From Cyprinodon diabolis (lineage: Eukaryota > Chordata > Actinopteri > Cyprinodontiformes > Cyprinodontidae), in NCBI GenBank assembly GCA_030533445.1, contig CM060083.1, positions 29,699,166 to 29,763,165 on the forward strand: DNA of 64,000 bases. Reading direction: 5' to 3'. Within the stretch, counting starts at the first letter, position 1; the number at the start of each line of letters is the position of its first letter. Shown here piece by piece: positions 1-64,000 of the stretch. Below the pieces are notes generated by a model. That model was not told where the DNA came from. It made no database searches and saw nothing but the letters and a program-made list of their open reading frames with translations. Made by a program: the position numbers and the translations under genes.

Positions 1-345
1 GAATGCAACATTTCATCCCGAATCACTTGTATGATTTAAGAGTGAATTTGTTCGTATGACCGGTTCTTAGATGAGGCTCATTGTTCCAAACAATTCGGTT
101 CACCTCAACCATGAGACTAATAAAATTTGGTAGCTATAGAACAGATTGGTGAAGTGCTTTGTTGTTTTTTTTCTTATCAACAAAGTATAAGTGGGAATAG
201 CAGAAGCATAAAGTTATGAAATTACAGAATGACATGGAAGTGAACTTTAAGAGAAAAAGTATAGATTGTGAAAATGCTTAATTCATTCTAGAGGGATTTC
301 AGTTAGATTTTAGTTTCATATAGAAAAAGAAACAGAGAGAACCTT
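1..345. other. Sequence beyond the presumed 3' end; nothing identified
   Basis: AT-rich sequence with no supported gene, RNA or mobile element. It may belong to a longer 3' UTR if the signal at 363 is not used. Confidence 0.4.
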
Positions 346-362
346 GAGCTGTATTGCCATCT

Positions 363-368
363 TTTATT
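363..368 (-). terminator. Polyadenylation signal AATAAA for tacc2
   Basis: The minus strand reads CAATAAAAG here, about 840 nt past the stop codon, followed within 20-40 nt by a U-rich tract (GTTCTCTCTGTTTCTTTTTC) suited to a downstream element. It is the best candidate in the 3' flank. Confidence 0.5.
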
Positions 369-1204
369 GTAATTTGAAAGCTGATGCTGTACAGTAGCTG
401 TGAAGAGGATAGAACATTCCTCAGTGAAAAATTATCACTGCAAGACAGAGGCGTCCAAAATAAAAATAAAAACGCTCCTGCTCACAACTGAATACAGACA
501 CAATTAGTTTGCTTTAATATCAAAATTAAATTCCCCAAAAATAAAATAAAAGTCCAACAATTTAACAAAAAAAAAATCTATGATAAGTATGATAGATAAT
601 GCTTAGATGAAAGCAGCAGGGTGAGGGTGACAGAAAAACTATATCAAAATGCAGACAGTTCTTGTTTTATACTTGGATATTCCACAGTACACTATATACA
701 AACAACAACATTACAAGGTTTTCCTTCTCTCCTACATGCAAGTCTATTGTGATGGTTTGGGTCATGTTCTAAGTGTTTCAAGACTGTACAAATTAATTTA
801 AACATCTGTGGCTTATTTTTGTTTTTCAAAATCTACCTTAATCTTGCATCAAGAGGTGAAACTAACAGGAACAGGTAAACAGTCTTCCCCCTCAGTGGAT
901 GTCATGGCAACATCATAAACACACAATAATCCTTTCGCTTTTTCATCACTGCACACACAGTCACGCACACACAACACTCATCACTGATATGATAGATTTT
1001 CTAAAACTTTGAACCACACCCCTGATAGGCTACAGTACGGTACACTGACACATCAAAAATGTACAGAGTATTAAAAGGAGGTCATATTTCTGGAGACTCA
1101 GTAAGAAGTGAAACCCAGAGACCTCTTTGGCCTTAGATGTCCATTGATTCTCGCAACAGTGATCAACTTCATGTTCATACGACTCCTGGTTTGCGATGAA
1201 GCTG
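363..1204 (-). other. tacc2: tacc2 3' untranslated region (putative)
   Basis: The sequence downstream of the TAG stop shows no further coding potential on the minus strand. It is assumed to run to the first AATAAA, about 840 nt away. It is AT-rich with short CA-rich patches (about 950-980). The 3' end is inferred, not observed. Confidence 0.55.
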
Positions 1205-62857
<61,653 letters not shown>

Positions 62858-64000
62858 CTGTCGGACAGTGAAGAGATCGTGTTAGCAAGCTCAGTATTTA
62901 GTCGAACAAGCGTGAGCATGTTGGAGAGATTAATTCTCAGGAGCAACAAATGAAAAAGCTCCGCCCTTGTGTTTAACCATTACATAAACAGCTGGTGCAG
63001 CAGAGAGCCTGGAGTCTGTCCTATCACCTAACACCTGTTTGGCCTGCTTTTCTGATACAGTTACAGACATATATTGGCCCAGCGTCAACTGTTTATACCT
63101 TGTGTACTGCAATCAGCCTGTCTGATAACAGCCTAGAAGAACATTAACTCCTCTGGACATGTTTGATGCTTATCTGCCATGTTCAGTCCTGGTTAGGAGC
63201 ATTAAATATCTTATTTGCATACAGATTCAAAAACAAAGTTCCAGCTTTAGAAGGAAGGCAGCTGGTAATACACGGTTCAGACAGACAGATCAACGAAGAG
63301 ACGAATAGATTTAGATCAATCGCAACTCCGAAAGCTTCATGCATCTTCAAAGTCTAAATTCTGGGCTAACTGCCTAAGACTTTACCTCTGAGGCTTTGTT
63401 CATGCTATTCTCTGCTCTTGCGCCTTACGAGCAATAAATGTATTAAACAAGTTGTGTGATTACAACATTTAACATCTGTTCACTTTAAGCACATCGAAGG
63501 AAGTTTATCCTATATTTTCTTTTGTTAGGGCTCCGAAAATGATTTACCAAGTGAACAAGTACAGACATGAAATCCATTTCCAGATGGTGCGCAGCATAAT
63601 AAGCATTTGGTATAATCATTACAAAGAAGGTAATAGAGACAGCATTATGTCATTTTGGTTTTATAAGCTTAAAACTCCACCCTTGAAACATCTAAAAGCA
63701 TAAATCTGTAATTTTATCATGAGTCCCGTTGGTAGGACTGGGAAACAGTTCCGCCCACAGACATGCACACACAACAACACTTGGCAGTGGCATCGTGTTG
63801 CAGCAACGTCGCCCTCATAGCAGGCAAACGGTCAACTGTCAAGTCATAATTCAGTGGAATTTCTCCCTCATGGCGCTGCTCAGTTAATGGAGCACGGAAA
63901 ACTGTATTCATACAATATTAGGGTATGATGTGTTTCTGACACATCAGTTTAGTCCGTACCTGCAATCCTGTTTAAAATCTTTGAACTTTTCTAAATTTAG
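62858..64000. other. Upstream of tacc2 exon A; no exon identified
   Basis: Expected to hold intron or upstream sequence of tacc2. No ATG-containing, donor-bounded frame on the minus strand with the phase (0) required by exon A could be supported. Confidence 0.4.

Overview
The window is vertebrate, almost certainly teleost, genomic DNA. It has long AT-rich introns, GT/AG-spliced exons, and fish-type repeats: Tc1/mariner, hAT and TTAA-type DNA elements, L1/L2/Rex-like LINEs, a tRNA-derived SINE and a solo LTR. There are no bacterial-style operons, CRISPR arrays or rRNA genes.

One host gene fills it, on the minus strand: tacc2 (transforming acidic coiled-coil containing protein 2). I traced 20 coding exons from 62857 down to the stop codon at 1205. 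Every junction has AG acceptor and GT donor dinucleotides and a matching phase. Their sum is 9585 nt, an uninterrupted 3194-codon frame plus stop. The true start codon lies upstream of the first exon seen, outside the window or in an exon I could not identify. In order, the protein has an N-terminal segment (62622-62857), a 5406-nt exon of acidic low-complexity sequence (50695-56100), two Pro/Glu/Ser-rich cassette exons (45698-46294, 33790-34071), the conserved FETPEST exon (18227-18333), a 1417-nt exon with SDP/SPAZ-type repeats and a basic tail (16179-17595), a run of small linker exons (9739-13712), and the C-terminal coiled-coil TACC domain (about 1205-6859), which in this family binds chTOG/XMAP215 proteins at centrosomes and microtubule plus ends.

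Two internal first exons look able to start short isoforms in frame. One at 20236-20426 encodes a peptide resembling the N-terminus of the paralogue TACC1. One at 28174-28232 encodes a start with an N-myristoylation-type MGxxxS motif and an optimal Kozak context. Both end in the same phase as the three large cassette exons, so the 5' half is modular. A 9-nt microexon is predicted inside the TACC domain (3665-3673).

The introns carry mobile DNA. An apparently intact Tc1 element (38224-39471) sits in a (TA)n tract, itself between the ends of a hAT-like element (37705-40424). A second Tc1 family member has a broken frame (44246-45610). There is a solo LTR with a 5-bp duplication (42073-42964), an internally deleted L1-like LINE (about 46945-49714), a large foldback element that ends about 20 bp from a tacc2 splice donor (15370-16155), and several smaller MITE and LINE remnants. 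Long parts of the introns (for example about 20.8-26.9 kb, 28.8-31.4 kb and 57.4-62.0 kb) show nothing I can identify.
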